The notes under the pieces: model-generated
What the model was told of the DNA's origin: nothing
The model's database searches: none
Seen by the model: only the letters and a program-made list of their open reading frames with translations
Program-made: the position numbers and the translations under genes
NCBI GenBank assembly: GCA_017399685.1
Contig: JAFQBM010000028.1
Coordinates: 186,001 to 250,000, forward strand
DNA length: 64,000 nucleotides
Reading direction: 5' to 3'
Source: Lachnospiraceae bacterium
Lineage (GTDB): Bacteria; Bacillota; Clostridia; Lachnospirales; Lachnospiraceae
Part shown: positions 37,721-45,452 of the stretch, piece after piece
How positions within the stretch are numbered: position 1 is the stretch's first letter
Layout: each line of letters starts with the position of its first letter

Positions 37721-37749
37721 ATTATACCTCTAATATACTCCAATTTCAA
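37721..37749 (-). promoter_or_regulatory. Promoter of the riboflavin operon
   Basis: TTGAAA at 37744-37749, 17-bp spacer, consensus TATAAT at 37721-37726 on the minus strand, immediately before the FMN aptamer. Confidence 0.88.
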
Positions 37750-37931
37750 GATGTTTCCGCCTGCAACCATAATTTGTGCAAATTCTTGATTGCGATTTAC
37801 AGTGCAATCAGTAACATTCCTTCCTAAAAGATTCTTGAGGCTTTCTAAAAAATATGATAAACTTCACTCTGTAAAACAAAAGTAATCTATATTTAGATAC
37901 TACTATCGATGAAAGCAAAGGAATCAAAGCC
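37750..37931. other. Upstream region of bioY
   Basis: The 37453-37931 gap consists of the rib leader, riboswitch and promoter plus this part. It holds an ATCTA-TATT-TAGAT dyad at 37885-37898 and a GATTGC/GCAATC pair near 37790-37811. Neither fits the BirA operator I know. A bioY promoter must lie here, but I could not place it. Confidence 0.4.
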
Positions 37932-38468
37932 ATGAAACATTTATCCATAAAGAAAATGAGTATGATTGCTCTTTTCACCGCCTTACTGTGTGTAAGCGCA
38001 TATATTGCAATCCCCTTACCCTTTACACCAACCCCTATCACTACCCAAAGTATTATGGTGTATATGATTGGAATTTTATCCTCCCCTTTGGAGGCATTTA
38101 TTACTCTGATTCTCTATCTCCTATTGGGAATGATAGGATTACCCGTTTTTTCAGGAGGCAGAGGGGGACTTATCGTTTTATTAGGTCCTACCGGAGGCTA
38201 TATCATAGGTTGGACCATATCTGTTGTTTTCATCAGCCTGCTGAAAGGTAAAAAAAACAGTGCAAAAAGATATTTCCTTCTGATTCTCCTACTAGGTTTG
38301 CCCATTACCTATCTTTTCGGTTCCCTCAGCATGAAATATCATACAAATCTAAGTGGTACTAAGTTATTTTATGCCAGTGTACTTCCCTTCCTGCCACTGG
38401 ATATCATAAAAGCTGTACTTTCCTGCACATTAGCCTGTACTTTGAAGAAAAAGCTCCGTAATCTTTAA
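37932..38468 (+). CDS. bioY: Biotin transporter BioY
   Basis: Substrate-capture (S) component of an energy-coupling-factor biotin transporter; 178 residues, six membrane helices. BioY signatures include IPLPFTPTPITTQ and LGMIGLPVFSGGRGG followed by GPTGGYIIG. ECF ATPases (ecfA/T) are not present here. A lone bioY usually shares the general ECF module. The upstream ATG has no strong ribosome site, only AAAGGA-like sequence. Confidence 0.94.
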   Translation: MKHLSIKKMSMIALFTALLCVSAYIAIPLPFTPTPITTQSIMVYMIGILSSPLEAFITLILYLLLGMIGLPVFSGGRGGLIVLLGPTGGYIIGWTISVVFISLLKGKKNSAKRYFLLILLLGLPITYLFGSLSMKYHTNLSGTKLFYASVLPFLPLDIIKAVLSCTLACTLKKKLRNL

Positions 38469-38517
38469 ACCTCAATTATTCACAACATAATCGCGGCTAA
38501 ATTACGAAGCTTTTTCT
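38446..38517. terminator. Long hairpin spanning the end of bioY
   Basis: GAAAAAGCTCCGTAAT at about 38447 pairs with ATTACGAAGCTTTTTC at 38501-38516 with one mismatch and a ~37-base loop, followed by a T-rich tail. It can terminate bioY and the converging AAA+ gene. The left arm is inside bioY. Confidence 0.65.
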
Positions 38518-40061
38518 TATTGATTCATCATCACATCTTCCAGGATAATGGTAGTTAAATCTTCTTCCTTACATACTGGCAATGTTACCAGACGATTCGC
38601 CTGTTGGTTAATCACTTCATCCAGATAATTTCGTACATCTCTGGCATTACCAAAGTTCTTATCTTTATTCTGAACCCAATTCGAAAAATGTTCTCCTACA
38701 TATTGCAACGCATCATCTGTCACTTTATAATCCAGTTCAGAGGACATCTTAATAAAAATTTTCATTAAATGTTCTTTGTCATAATCATCAAACACAATCT
38801 TACGGTTAAATCTCGATTGTAAACCAGGGTTTGAAGCTGTAAATTCTTTCATCTCTTCTTCATATCCTGCAGCAATTACAATAAAATCATCCCGGTAATC
38901 TTCCATACACTTATTTAAAGTATCAATGGCCTCTTGACCGAAATCCCCTTCTTTTTTACCATTGGTTAAAGAATATGCTTCATCGATAAACAAAATTCCG
39001 CCCATGGCCTTATCTACCACTTCTTTTACCTTAGCTGCAGTCTGACCCATATAGCCTGCAACTAAATCTGCACGGTCTACTTCCACTAATTGTCCCTTTG
39101 ACAAAATCCCAAGGGAACAATATATCTTAGAAAGAATTCTGGCAACGGTAGTCTTTCCGGTTCCCGGATTTCCAACAAAAATCAAATGTTTTGCAATTTG
39201 TGGAGTTCTTAAACCACTCTTCTTTCTCATTTCACACACTTTCAGAAGATTAATCATATTTTCCACTTCTACCTTTACAGAATTCAGACCGATTAATCCA
39301 TGAAGCTGTGCGAGAAGTTCTTCCAAAGGTTCAATCTGTTCTTGTGTGGTAATGGTTCCGGTAAAAGTATCTTTTTCCACATTTTTAGATGAAGACTTAT
39401 CATTTACTTCAACACCAAGAGGAATAAACTTCTTATCTGATATATTGACTTTATTTTTCGATTCACCTAAGTTAATCGGAATAAATCGATTAGAACCCGG
39501 TGTGATATCTGAATCATTGATTCCAAATTCCAAAAATTGTGTAGTAGAATCCGAAATAGAATAACGTTGCTTTTGAAGACGATTTATATTGCTTTCTAAC
39601 ATCTTGCAATAACGGTCAATATTTTTCATTTCCCGTAAATCCATCTCTCCCTTACTTCTTGCCAGTTCCCTGCCAACTTTTATAAAAGTTTCATAATACA
39701 TTCGGGTGGCATCATAATAAGTATTATTATACAGCAAACCGGGTATTCCCTCTACATCTAAAAAATATTCCAAAGATTCCGGTGGATGGCTTAAAAAAGA
39801 ATCTGAAAACACAGTCTGATCCGTTACTCCTTGAAACAGTGTTTCCGGTGTATATTCATATCCCAGGTATTTATTGATATATCGCACTTCTTCCCGATCT
39901 GCTTTTCCATCCGACATGGTAATATAAACCATAAAATGAAACAAATCCCTGCGTAAAAGCTGATATACACTGGTAGCACCATATCCATCTAATGTATTAA
40001 GTTGAATGCTTTTTGCTGTCTTTAAACAATTCTCTAATAAATATCTCGTTTCAGATTTCAT
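38517..40061 (-). CDS. AAA+ ATPase of the CbbX/SpoVK type with N-terminal TerB-like region
   Basis: 514 residues. The C-terminal ATPase (about 255-500) has HGLIGLNSVK, Walker A GNPGTGKT at 297-304, Walker B ILFIDEA near 356-362, and the arginine-finger region NPGLQSRFNR near 411-420. This arrangement matches CbbX, SpoVK and the EccA-type ATPases. The N-terminal 1-160 region has an AEDG-like DGKADREEVRYINKYLGY pattern, weakly like TerB or other helical sensor domains. A Ser/Thr-rich linker follows at about 165-245. No type VII secretion or RuBisCO genes are near. Its target is unknown. Confidence 0.75.
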   Translation of the reverse strand: MKSETRYLLENCLKTAKSIQLNTLDGYGATSVYQLLRRDLFHFMVYITMSDGKADREEVRYINKYLGYEYTPETLFQGVTDQTVFSDSFLSHPPESLEYFLDVEGIPGLLYNNTYYDATRMYYETFIKVGRELARSKGEMDLREMKNIDRYCKMLESNINRLQKQRYSISDSTTQFLEFGINDSDITPGSNRFIPINLGESKNKVNISDKKFIPLGVEVNDKSSSKNVEKDTFTGTITTQEQIEPLEELLAQLHGLIGLNSVKVEVENMINLLKVCEMRKKSGLRTPQIAKHLIFVGNPGTGKTTVARILSKIYCSLGILSKGQLVEVDRADLVAGYMGQTAAKVKEVVDKAMGGILFIDEAYSLTNGKKEGDFGQEAIDTLNKCMEDYRDDFIVIAAGYEEEMKEFTASNPGLQSRFNRKIVFDDYDKEHLMKIFIKMSSELDYKVTDDALQYVGEHFSNWVQNKDKNFGNARDVRNYLDEVINQQANRLVTLPVCKEEDLTTIILEDVMMNQ

Positions 40062-40152
40062 ATTTTCACCAGACCTTTCAATCTCAAATCTGCCATACCT
40101 ACAAAATGCAAGTTAAGGTTTGAAAGAAGAAATAAACGTAAATCATCCCGGA

Positions 40153-41022
40153 TTAATATGTTAATACCTCATATCCGGTTTCTGTAACAGCAACTGTAAT
40201 CTCCCATTGTGCAGAAGGGAGTCTGTCTTTCGTGTATACTGTCCATCCATCTGACTCATCAATTTCAACCTCATGAGTTCCCATATTTACCATAGGCTCA
40301 ATCGTAAACACCATTCCCGGTACCATTAACATTTCGGTTCCCCTTGGCGCTACATAACTGACAAAAGGTTCTTCATGAAATTCTAATCCAATTCCGTGTC
40401 CACCGATTTCCACTACTACACTGTATCCATTTTTCATAGCATGCTCATTAATCGCCGCTGCAACATCTCCTAAAAATCCCCAAGGTTTTACCTGCTCCAA
40501 ACCTAGTTCCACACATTCCTTGGTAACCTGGACTAACTTCTTCTTTTCCTCACTGACTTCCCCAATCAAAAACATTCTGGAAGAATCCGAAAAATAACCC
40601 TTATACTCTGTTGAAACATCAATATTTACAATATCCCCGGATTTTAATACCACATCTTTACCAGGAATACCATGACATACCACTTCGTTAATCGAAGTGC
40701 AGACACTCTTAGGATATCCTTCATAATCCAAAGGTGCAGGAACCCCACCACGTTCTACCGTCATCTGATATACAATATGGTTAATCTCCTCTGTAGTCAT
40801 CCCCTCTTTTACTACTTCTTCCAGGTAATCTAAAATCGCAATGTTAATGACACTACTCTCTTTTATTCCCTGAATCTGCTCTGGGGTTTTAATAATATCA
40901 TGTTCCGGAACAATATGCCCCTTTCTCTGATATCCTAATATCTTATCATCAAATTGCAAATGGCAGGCTTTATATTTTCTTCCACTGCCACACCAACAAA
41001 CATCGTTTCGTCCTAATGTCAT
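40153..41022 (-). CDS. map: Methionine aminopeptidase type I with SEC-C zinc motif
   Basis: Removes the initiator methionine; 289 residues. The N-terminal ~30 residues carry a SEC-C zinc-binding motif (CWCGSGRKYKACH). The pita-bread fold follows, with metal ligands in VNIDVSTEYKGYFSDSSRM, GGHGIGLEFHE and the glutamates of MVFTIEPMV and near the end. The SEC-C-bearing form is known in Clostridia and may help ribosome binding. Start ATG at 41022 follows AGGTGAGG; the GTG three codons earlier is not needed. Confidence 0.96.
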   Translation of the reverse strand: MTLGRNDVCWCGSGRKYKACHLQFDDKILGYQRKGHIVPEHDIIKTPEQIQGIKESSVINIAILDYLEEVVKEGMTTEEINHIVYQMTVERGGVPAPLDYEGYPKSVCTSINEVVCHGIPGKDVVLKSGDIVNIDVSTEYKGYFSDSSRMFLIGEVSEEKKKLVQVTKECVELGLEQVKPWGFLGDVAAAINEHAMKNGYSVVVEIGGHGIGLEFHEEPFVSYVAPRGTEMLMVPGMVFTIEPMVNMGTHEVEIDESDGWTVYTKDRLPSAQWEITVAVTETGYEVLTY

Positions 41023-41082
41023 ATTCCTCACCTATCATTCTTTCCTTTTATCAAAACCGTAAACCGGATATAGAAAAACTTT

Positions 41083-41256
41083 CTATTCCAGCATCGTATA
41101 CTCAAAAGCATAGTACGAAAGCTTACATCCCTCTGAAATTTCAACAGGTAACAAAGCTCTCGCTTCCAATTTTAAATCTCCATCCACATTACTAATATTT
41201 CTAAGATTTGCATAATCGCCATCTATCGTTACCACTTCGTAAATCATTTCTTCCAT
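41083..41256 (-). CDS. 57-residue conserved-looking cytoplasmic protein, unknown
   Basis: A short frame between uppP and map: 57 codons, ATG at 41256 with TTGGAG nine bases upstream, stop TAG at 41083. The product starts MEEMIYEVVTIDGDYANLRN and ends FEYTMLE, with regular alternating hydrophobic residues like a small beta barrel (a translation- or RNA-binding type OB/SH3 shape is possible). Codon use resembles the neighbours. It fills an otherwise unexplained gap and shares its strand with uppP upstream and map downstream. I cannot name it. Confidence 0.7.
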   Translation of the reverse strand: MEEMIYEVVTIDGDYANLRNISNVDGDLKLEARALLPVEISEGCKLSYYAFEYTMLE

Positions 41257-41290
41257 GCATCTGTCTCCAAGTTAAAATTCCGTGCATTTC

Positions 41291-42112
41291 CTAGCAAATA
41301 AAATATGCCATTACAATAGTTCCTAAAACAATCCGATACCATCCAAACACTTTAAAATCATGCTTTTTCACATAATTCATTAAAAACTGAATGGATAGCA
41401 GAGATACTAAAAACGCACTTAATAATCCAAAAAACAAAATAGCATACTCCTGTGTTGTAAATCCAAATCCTAGTTTCACTAATTTCAACAAACTGGCGCC
41501 AAACATGGTAGGAATCGCTAAAAAGAAAGTAAACTCTGCTGCCACCGTTCTTGAAACACCAATCAGCAATGCCCCTACAATGGTTGCACCGGAACGTGAT
41601 ACTCCTGGAAAAACAGCCGCAATGACCTGAAACAAACCAATGATTACTGCTGTCTTATAACTAAGTTCTCCTATAGAATTCACTACTGATAATTTCTTTT
41701 TATTCCAATTTTCAATCACAATAAAAAAGACACCAAAAACAATTAATGCAATAGAAACCGTCTGGTAATTATAAAATTTTTCTTCAAAAAATTCATCAAA
41801 CAAAACACCTATAATGGCAGAAGGAATCACTGCAGCAATTACCTTAAACCACATAGAAAAAATATCTTTCCGTATGATATTTTCCTTTCCCATATTAAAT
41901 TGAAATGGAAATATCTTTTTCCAAAACATAATAATAACTGCAAGAATAGCTCCCAACTGAATCAACACCAGAAATACTTCCCGAAAATTCTCAGACACAT
42001 TAAGTTTAATAAATTCATCCAACAATATCATATGCCCAGTACTACTTACCGGAAGCCATTCTGTAATTCCTTCTACAATTCCAAAAATAATTGCTTTTAA
42101 ATATTCAGACAT
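41291..42112 (-). CDS. uppP: Undecaprenyl-diphosphatase (UppP/BacA)
   Basis: Recycles the lipid carrier undecaprenyl pyrophosphate for peptidoglycan synthesis; bacitracin resistance determinant. 273 residues, about eight membrane helices. Signature motifs EGITEWLPVSSTGH near 14-27 and PGVSRSGAT near 175 are present. Start ATG at 42112 follows GAAAGG; an upstream start at 42127 is unlikely. It is 40 bp from the tRNA-Thr gene upstream. Confidence 0.97.
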   Translation of the reverse strand: MSEYLKAIIFGIVEGITEWLPVSSTGHMILLDEFIKLNVSENFREVFLVLIQLGAILAVIIMFWKKIFPFQFNMGKENIIRKDIFSMWFKVIAAVIPSAIIGVLFDEFFEEKFYNYQTVSIALIVFGVFFIVIENWNKKKLSVVNSIGELSYKTAVIIGLFQVIAAVFPGVSRSGATIVGALLIGVSRTVAAEFTFFLAIPTMFGASLLKLVKLGFGFTTQEYAILFFGLLSAFLVSLLSIQFLMNYVKKHDFKVFGWYRIVLGTIVMAYFIC

Positions 42113-42151
42113 GTTACTACCTTTCAATTATTTATTTTTTTACAAAAAAAA

Positions 42152-42224
42152 AGCTTCTGATGGGACTCAAACCCACGACCTACTGATTACGAATCAGTTG
42201 CGCTATCGACTGCGCTACAGAAGC
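42152..42224 (-). tRNA. tRNA-Thr (anticodon CGU), CCA not encoded
   Basis: Read on the minus strand: acceptor stem GCTTCTG/CAGAAGC, D-arm GCGC-AGTCGATA-GCGC, anticodon stem ACTGA/TCAGT with loop TTCGTAA (anticodon CGT), and T-arm GTGGG-TTTGAGT-CCCAT. All stems close. The invariant G19 is A and the invariant C56 in the T-loop is T, so the elbow pair is A19-U56. A T run follows the 3' end. Confidence 0.93.
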
Positions 42225-42242
42225 ATGTGTTACACAACTGAT

Positions 42243-42271
42243 ATTATACAATCAACACAAAAAAATGTAAA
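42243..42271 (-). promoter_or_regulatory. Promoter of the tRNA-Thr gene
   Basis: TTTACA at 42266-42271, 17-bp spacer and consensus TATAAT at 42243-42248 on the minus strand, about 20 bp before the tRNA 5' end. Confidence 0.8.
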
Positions 42272-42282
42272 GCTTTTTTCTT

Positions 42283-43062
42283 TTAAATTTTCAATGCAAT
42301 GCAAATCAAAGCTAAGATAAGCAAATGCACCGGATAAAAACAATAAAAAACATACTTCAAAGAACTTCCTCTTTTTCCGTTATATTTTTTTATAAAAAAT
42401 AGATTCACAAATGCAAAGCATTCCATAACACCACAGGAAAGCAAAGTTAGAACTCCTAGCGCCATCCGTTTCATTTTGTCTTCACGGAAAATATACATCA
42501 CAATAATCACCAGAACCCCGCCTGCTGCATAATCTGTTTTTAAAAGAAAGGCTAACGCCATAAAAATAACAGATACCAAAATACATAAAAAAATACACCT
42601 TTTTTTCTTCCCGCTGTACTTTTTCTGAACCTGCTCAAGACACATCATTGCAAGCAGTCCTAGTAACAAGGTGAAAAAAACATTCTGCCCCTCAAAAGAA
42701 CAAATAGTATTTCTTACTGCCAAATCAAAAGGAATTTCAGAAATCAATGCAAAAATTCCCAAACGAAACGCATACTTTCCTTTGTTTCTGGTATATAAAA
42801 AACCTTCCACCAGTAAAAAGCAAAAAATCGGAAAAGCAATTCTTCCAATGGCTCTCATTATTATATACGTACCATACATAATAATATGTTCTGAAATATA
42901 GGCATCCTTTTGCTCTATCGTTATGATTCCATTTATCAGCATCTCATGATTCATGGTACGGTAAATTAAAGTGGCTGCAACATGGTCAACCAGCATGGTA
43001 ATAATGGCAATCAGCTTTAATGTACTGCCTGTCATTCCTCCAGCTTGATCCTTTTGAATCAT
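42283..43062 (-). CDS. TraX-like multi-pass membrane protein
   Basis: 259 residues, about eight membrane helices. The MTGSTLKLIAIITMLVDHVA start, the IMRAIGRIAFPIFCFLLVEG block, and GIFALISEIPFDLA are typical of the TraX family; F-plasmid TraX acetylates pilin. Chromosomal Firmicute members are common and uncharacterised. The ATG at 43062 follows CAGGAGG; an upstream start at 43149 would overlap the CBS gene and add a basic tail. It is likely cotranscribed with the CBS gene before it. Confidence 0.85.
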   Translation of the reverse strand: MIQKDQAGGMTGSTLKLIAIITMLVDHVAATLIYRTMNHEMLINGIITIEQKDAYISEHIIMYGTYIIMRAIGRIAFPIFCFLLVEGFLYTRNKGKYAFRLGIFALISEIPFDLAVRNTICSFEGQNVFFTLLLGLLAMMCLEQVQKKYSGKKKRCIFLCILVSVIFMALAFLLKTDYAAGGVLVIIVMYIFREDKMKRMALGVLTLLSCGVMECFAFVNLFFIKKYNGKRGSSLKYVFYCFYPVHLLILALICIALKI

Positions 43063-43120
43063 TTCTTCTTCCTCCTGTTTCTTGGCTTTGCCTTTTGCAA
43101 GACTTCGTTTTACACTTCTA

Positions 43121-43531
43121 TCAATTTTCCTGACTCTGGGCTGTTGCAAAATACTTAATAATATCTTTTCTTGTGATAATTCCTACAAAAAAATTTCTGT
43201 CATCCACCACAGGAACAAAATTCTGTTCCATTACTTTTACTAACAATTCTTCCATAGTTGCTGTAACAGTTACCGGTTTATTAAATCCTTCCCGAAGAAT
43301 ATCCCTCACCGAGCATCCTTCCTCTTCTTTTAAATCCACCTTTTCTTTTTCTAAAAGATGTCTTAAAAAATCCCCTTCTGTCACAGTTCCCACATATTCC
43401 CCATTCTTAGATAATACAGGAATCGCGGTATACCTGTGGACACGCATTTTTTCTAAGCCCTGACGAACAGAATTATCCTCATAAATACAGGACACATTCG
43501 CTTTCGGCGTAAGCCAAAATAAAATATTCAT
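43121..43531 (-). CDS. Two-CBS-domain protein
   Basis: 136 residues consisting of a CBS pair and nothing else: MRVHRYTAIPVLSKNGEYVGTV near 30-52 and the second copy near 105-127 (VPVVDDRNFFVGIITRKD). Such proteins bind adenine nucleotides or S-adenosyl compounds and may regulate partners. The target is not known. Start ATG follows ATGGAGGA. It sits between mecA and the TraX-like gene on the same strand. Confidence 0.88.
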   Translation of the reverse strand: MNILFWLTPKANVSCIYEDNSVRQGLEKMRVHRYTAIPVLSKNGEYVGTVTEGDFLRHLLEKEKVDLKEEEGCSVRDILREGFNKPVTVTATMEELLVKVMEQNFVPVVDDRNFFVGIITRKDIIKYFATAQSQEN

Positions 43532-43631
43532 ACTCAAATCCTCCATACACATTGCAAATTTCCTGCAACTTTTATCCTATCAAACACTGGAAAGATATCG
43601 CCTTCCAACTCCCCTTAATTCCAAATAAATC

Positions 43632-44345
43632 CTATGCCATTACCTGAAGAGTCCGAATCACATGATCTTTCATTATTAACTGATAATGCTCATTCAGATA
43701 TGCCAAATAAGTTTCATCTGCAGAAACTAACTGTGCGTATTCAGATATCAGCAGACAAAAACTTCTGGTTTTTTCTATGGTTTCTTTCCCTTGTTGAAGT
43801 ACAAACAAATATTCTTCCTTGTCAGAGCTTCGATAAAGAGAAGTCTTTAAAAGTCCTTCTGATTTTGCATGCAATGCAAACTTTTCCACTGCCTCATAGT
43901 TTTTAAAGCGATAAGCCGCAGCAAATGTCTTCTTTACTGCCGGCTTTGCCTCTGACTTTTGTGCAGTTTCATTTCTCTTTAACTTTTCTGTTTCCTGTTT
44001 TACTCCCTTATCATCAAAATCTGGTATTCCTGCCTTCGCTATGGCACTTCCTATCATTTTCTTAATCTGACTTGCCATATCACTGGATGTTCCTTCTTTT
44101 TCATCTTCTACTGAAAATGTAATGGCCAGTTCATTGTTTGGCAATGGTGCCACTTGCAACGCCAGCATTCCTTCTTTGATATCCATGTCAAATTCTAATG
44201 CGGCAGTTTCAATCATTTCTCTTAAAAAACCATGGATTTTATATGGATTTTTCAAAAAATCATTCAACCCAAAACCACGTTCTTCTAAATCTTCTTCTGT
44301 CAAAATACATCTTAACGTTGTATCATCGAGTCTTTCAAATGTCAT
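43632..44345 (-). CDS. mecA: MecA-like adaptor protein for ClpC
   Basis: 237 residues. The N-terminal domain matches MecA adaptors (FERLDDTTLRCILTEEDLEERG then FLREMIETAALEFDMD). The C-terminal domain (about 140-235) has the ClpC-binding-type F-AAYRFKNYEAVEKFA and the repeated beta strands. A linker rich in Lys, Glu and Ala lies between. MecA delivers targets to ClpCP; the clpC gene is not nearby. I chose the ATG at 44345, as it matches the family start; its AAAGG is 12 bases away, so initiation may be weak. YpbH-type paralogues are an alternative. Confidence 0.82.
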   Translation of the reverse strand: MTFERLDDTTLRCILTEEDLEERGFGLNDFLKNPYKIHGFLREMIETAALEFDMDIKEGMLALQVAPLPNNELAITFSVEDEKEGTSSDMASQIKKMIGSAIAKAGIPDFDDKGVKQETEKLKRNETAQKSEAKPAVKKTFAAAYRFKNYEAVEKFALHAKSEGLLKTSLYRSSDKEEYLFVLQQGKETIEKTRSFCLLISEYAQLVSADETYLAYLNEHYQLIMKDHVIRTLQVMA

Positions 44346-44410
44346 AACAATCAAGTACCTTTCAAAAATTAAATGTATCATAGTTTCATTTTTACACATC
44401 ATATTTTATT

Positions 44411-44458
44411 TACACTTATTTCAAAGTGTATTATACAATCATACATTAAAAAAAACAA
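44411..44458 (-). promoter_or_regulatory. mecA promoter with overlapping dyad
   Basis: TTGTTT at 44453-44458, 17-bp spacer and TATAAT at 44430-44435. A TACACTT/AAGTGTA inverted repeat at 44411-44430 abuts the -10 box and could be an operator. Confidence 0.55.
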
Positions 44459-44462
44459 GTTT

Positions 44463-45158
44463 TTATTCTATGTCTACGTAAGATACGTTTTCCATATTCC
44501 GAATTACTTCTAATGCAGCGGAAAGCATAGATTTTTCAGAGGAAATGGAAATTTTCATTCTTACCTCACTGATGTTTTCTTCTAACATAAATAACTCTGT
44601 CTGGTTAATATAGATATGCGACTTTTCCAATTCTATTTTTATTTTTTCTATGGTTTCATCAATTTTTAATAGCCGTACTCTTAACACCTTATAATACTTC
44701 CGTTTCCCCATAATATTTTTCATTACTTGTAATGTCACATAAATAAAAATAGTAGCTAAAATTGCTCCAGAATATAAACCGGCACCGGCAGCCAGACCGA
44801 TACACGCTACTGCCCATAAACTAGCAGCTGTGGTAAGCCCCCTTACACTAAACCCATCTTTTACGATCGTACCTGCACCCAGAAAACCAATTCCACTAAT
44901 GACCTGTGCACCTAAACGTGCCGGATCCATATTCGCCATTTCATAATACTGATGAAACAAGTATTCTGATGTAATCATTACCAACGCTGCTGATATTCCT
45001 ACCAGGACATGAGTTCTTAGCCCGGCAGGACGATTTACATGTTCACGTTCTACGCCAATCAGTCCACACAAAACTGCTGTTACCATCAATCTTGGTATCA
45101 TTCGAAACAAGAACATAATCTCCCAATTACTGCGGATGCCATCGATAATTTCTCCCAT
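44463..45158 (-). CDS. MgtC/SapB-family membrane protein
   Basis: 231 residues. Four to five membrane helices follow the MgtC pattern: LCGLIGVEREHVNRPAGLRTH, GIGFLGAGTI, VRGLTTAASLWAVACIGLAAG. A C-terminal ~70-residue cytoplasmic domain (ACT-like in MgtC) ends the protein. MgtC homologues modulate magnesium and acid stress or F-ATPase. No magnesium transporter is beside it. Start ATG follows GAAGGGA. Confidence 0.88.
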   Translation of the reverse strand: MGEIIDGIRSNWEIMFLFRMIPRLMVTAVLCGLIGVEREHVNRPAGLRTHVLVGISAALVMITSEYLFHQYYEMANMDPARLGAQVISGIGFLGAGTIVKDGFSVRGLTTAASLWAVACIGLAAGAGLYSGAILATIFIYVTLQVMKNIMGKRKYYKVLRVRLLKIDETIEKIKIELEKSHIYINQTELFMLEENISEVRMKISISSEKSMLSAALEVIRNMENVSYVDIE

Positions 45159-45292
45159 AAATATCCCTTCTTTGTCTAAGCTTTTTACTTATCCCACTTT
45201 CATTTCTTACTTATAGTATACAAAAACCGCCACGTATTGACAATGTCTTTTTTCCTTGAATGATTTACTTTTTCATTTTCTTTTACTTTTCC

Positions 45293-45321
45293 TTGATTAA
45301 AAATCTATCTTAAAATATAAT
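45293..45321 (+). promoter_or_regulatory. Promoter of the cytoplasmic amylase gene
   Basis: TTGATT at 45293-45298, 17-bp spacer and consensus TATAAT at 45316-45321. The leader is about 125 nt and contains a short CGTAAA/TTTACG dyad followed by TTTTTT near 45335-45353. Confidence 0.75.
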
Positions 45322-45452
45322 AGAGAGGAAAATCCGTAAAATTTACGTTTTTTCGCAGTCGCAAATACTAAAAATTCGATTTTTATGCTGATATGAAAAA
45401 ACATAAAAATCCTCAATATATACGAAAAATTTATTTAGGATGGAGGATTATA

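Noticed and set aside
42111-42320. Plus-strand frame of 69 codons over the tRNA-Thr gene
   Set aside because: Its protein is the usual artefact of translating a tRNA antisense (DGTQTHDLLITNQ type). The tRNA explains the sequence.
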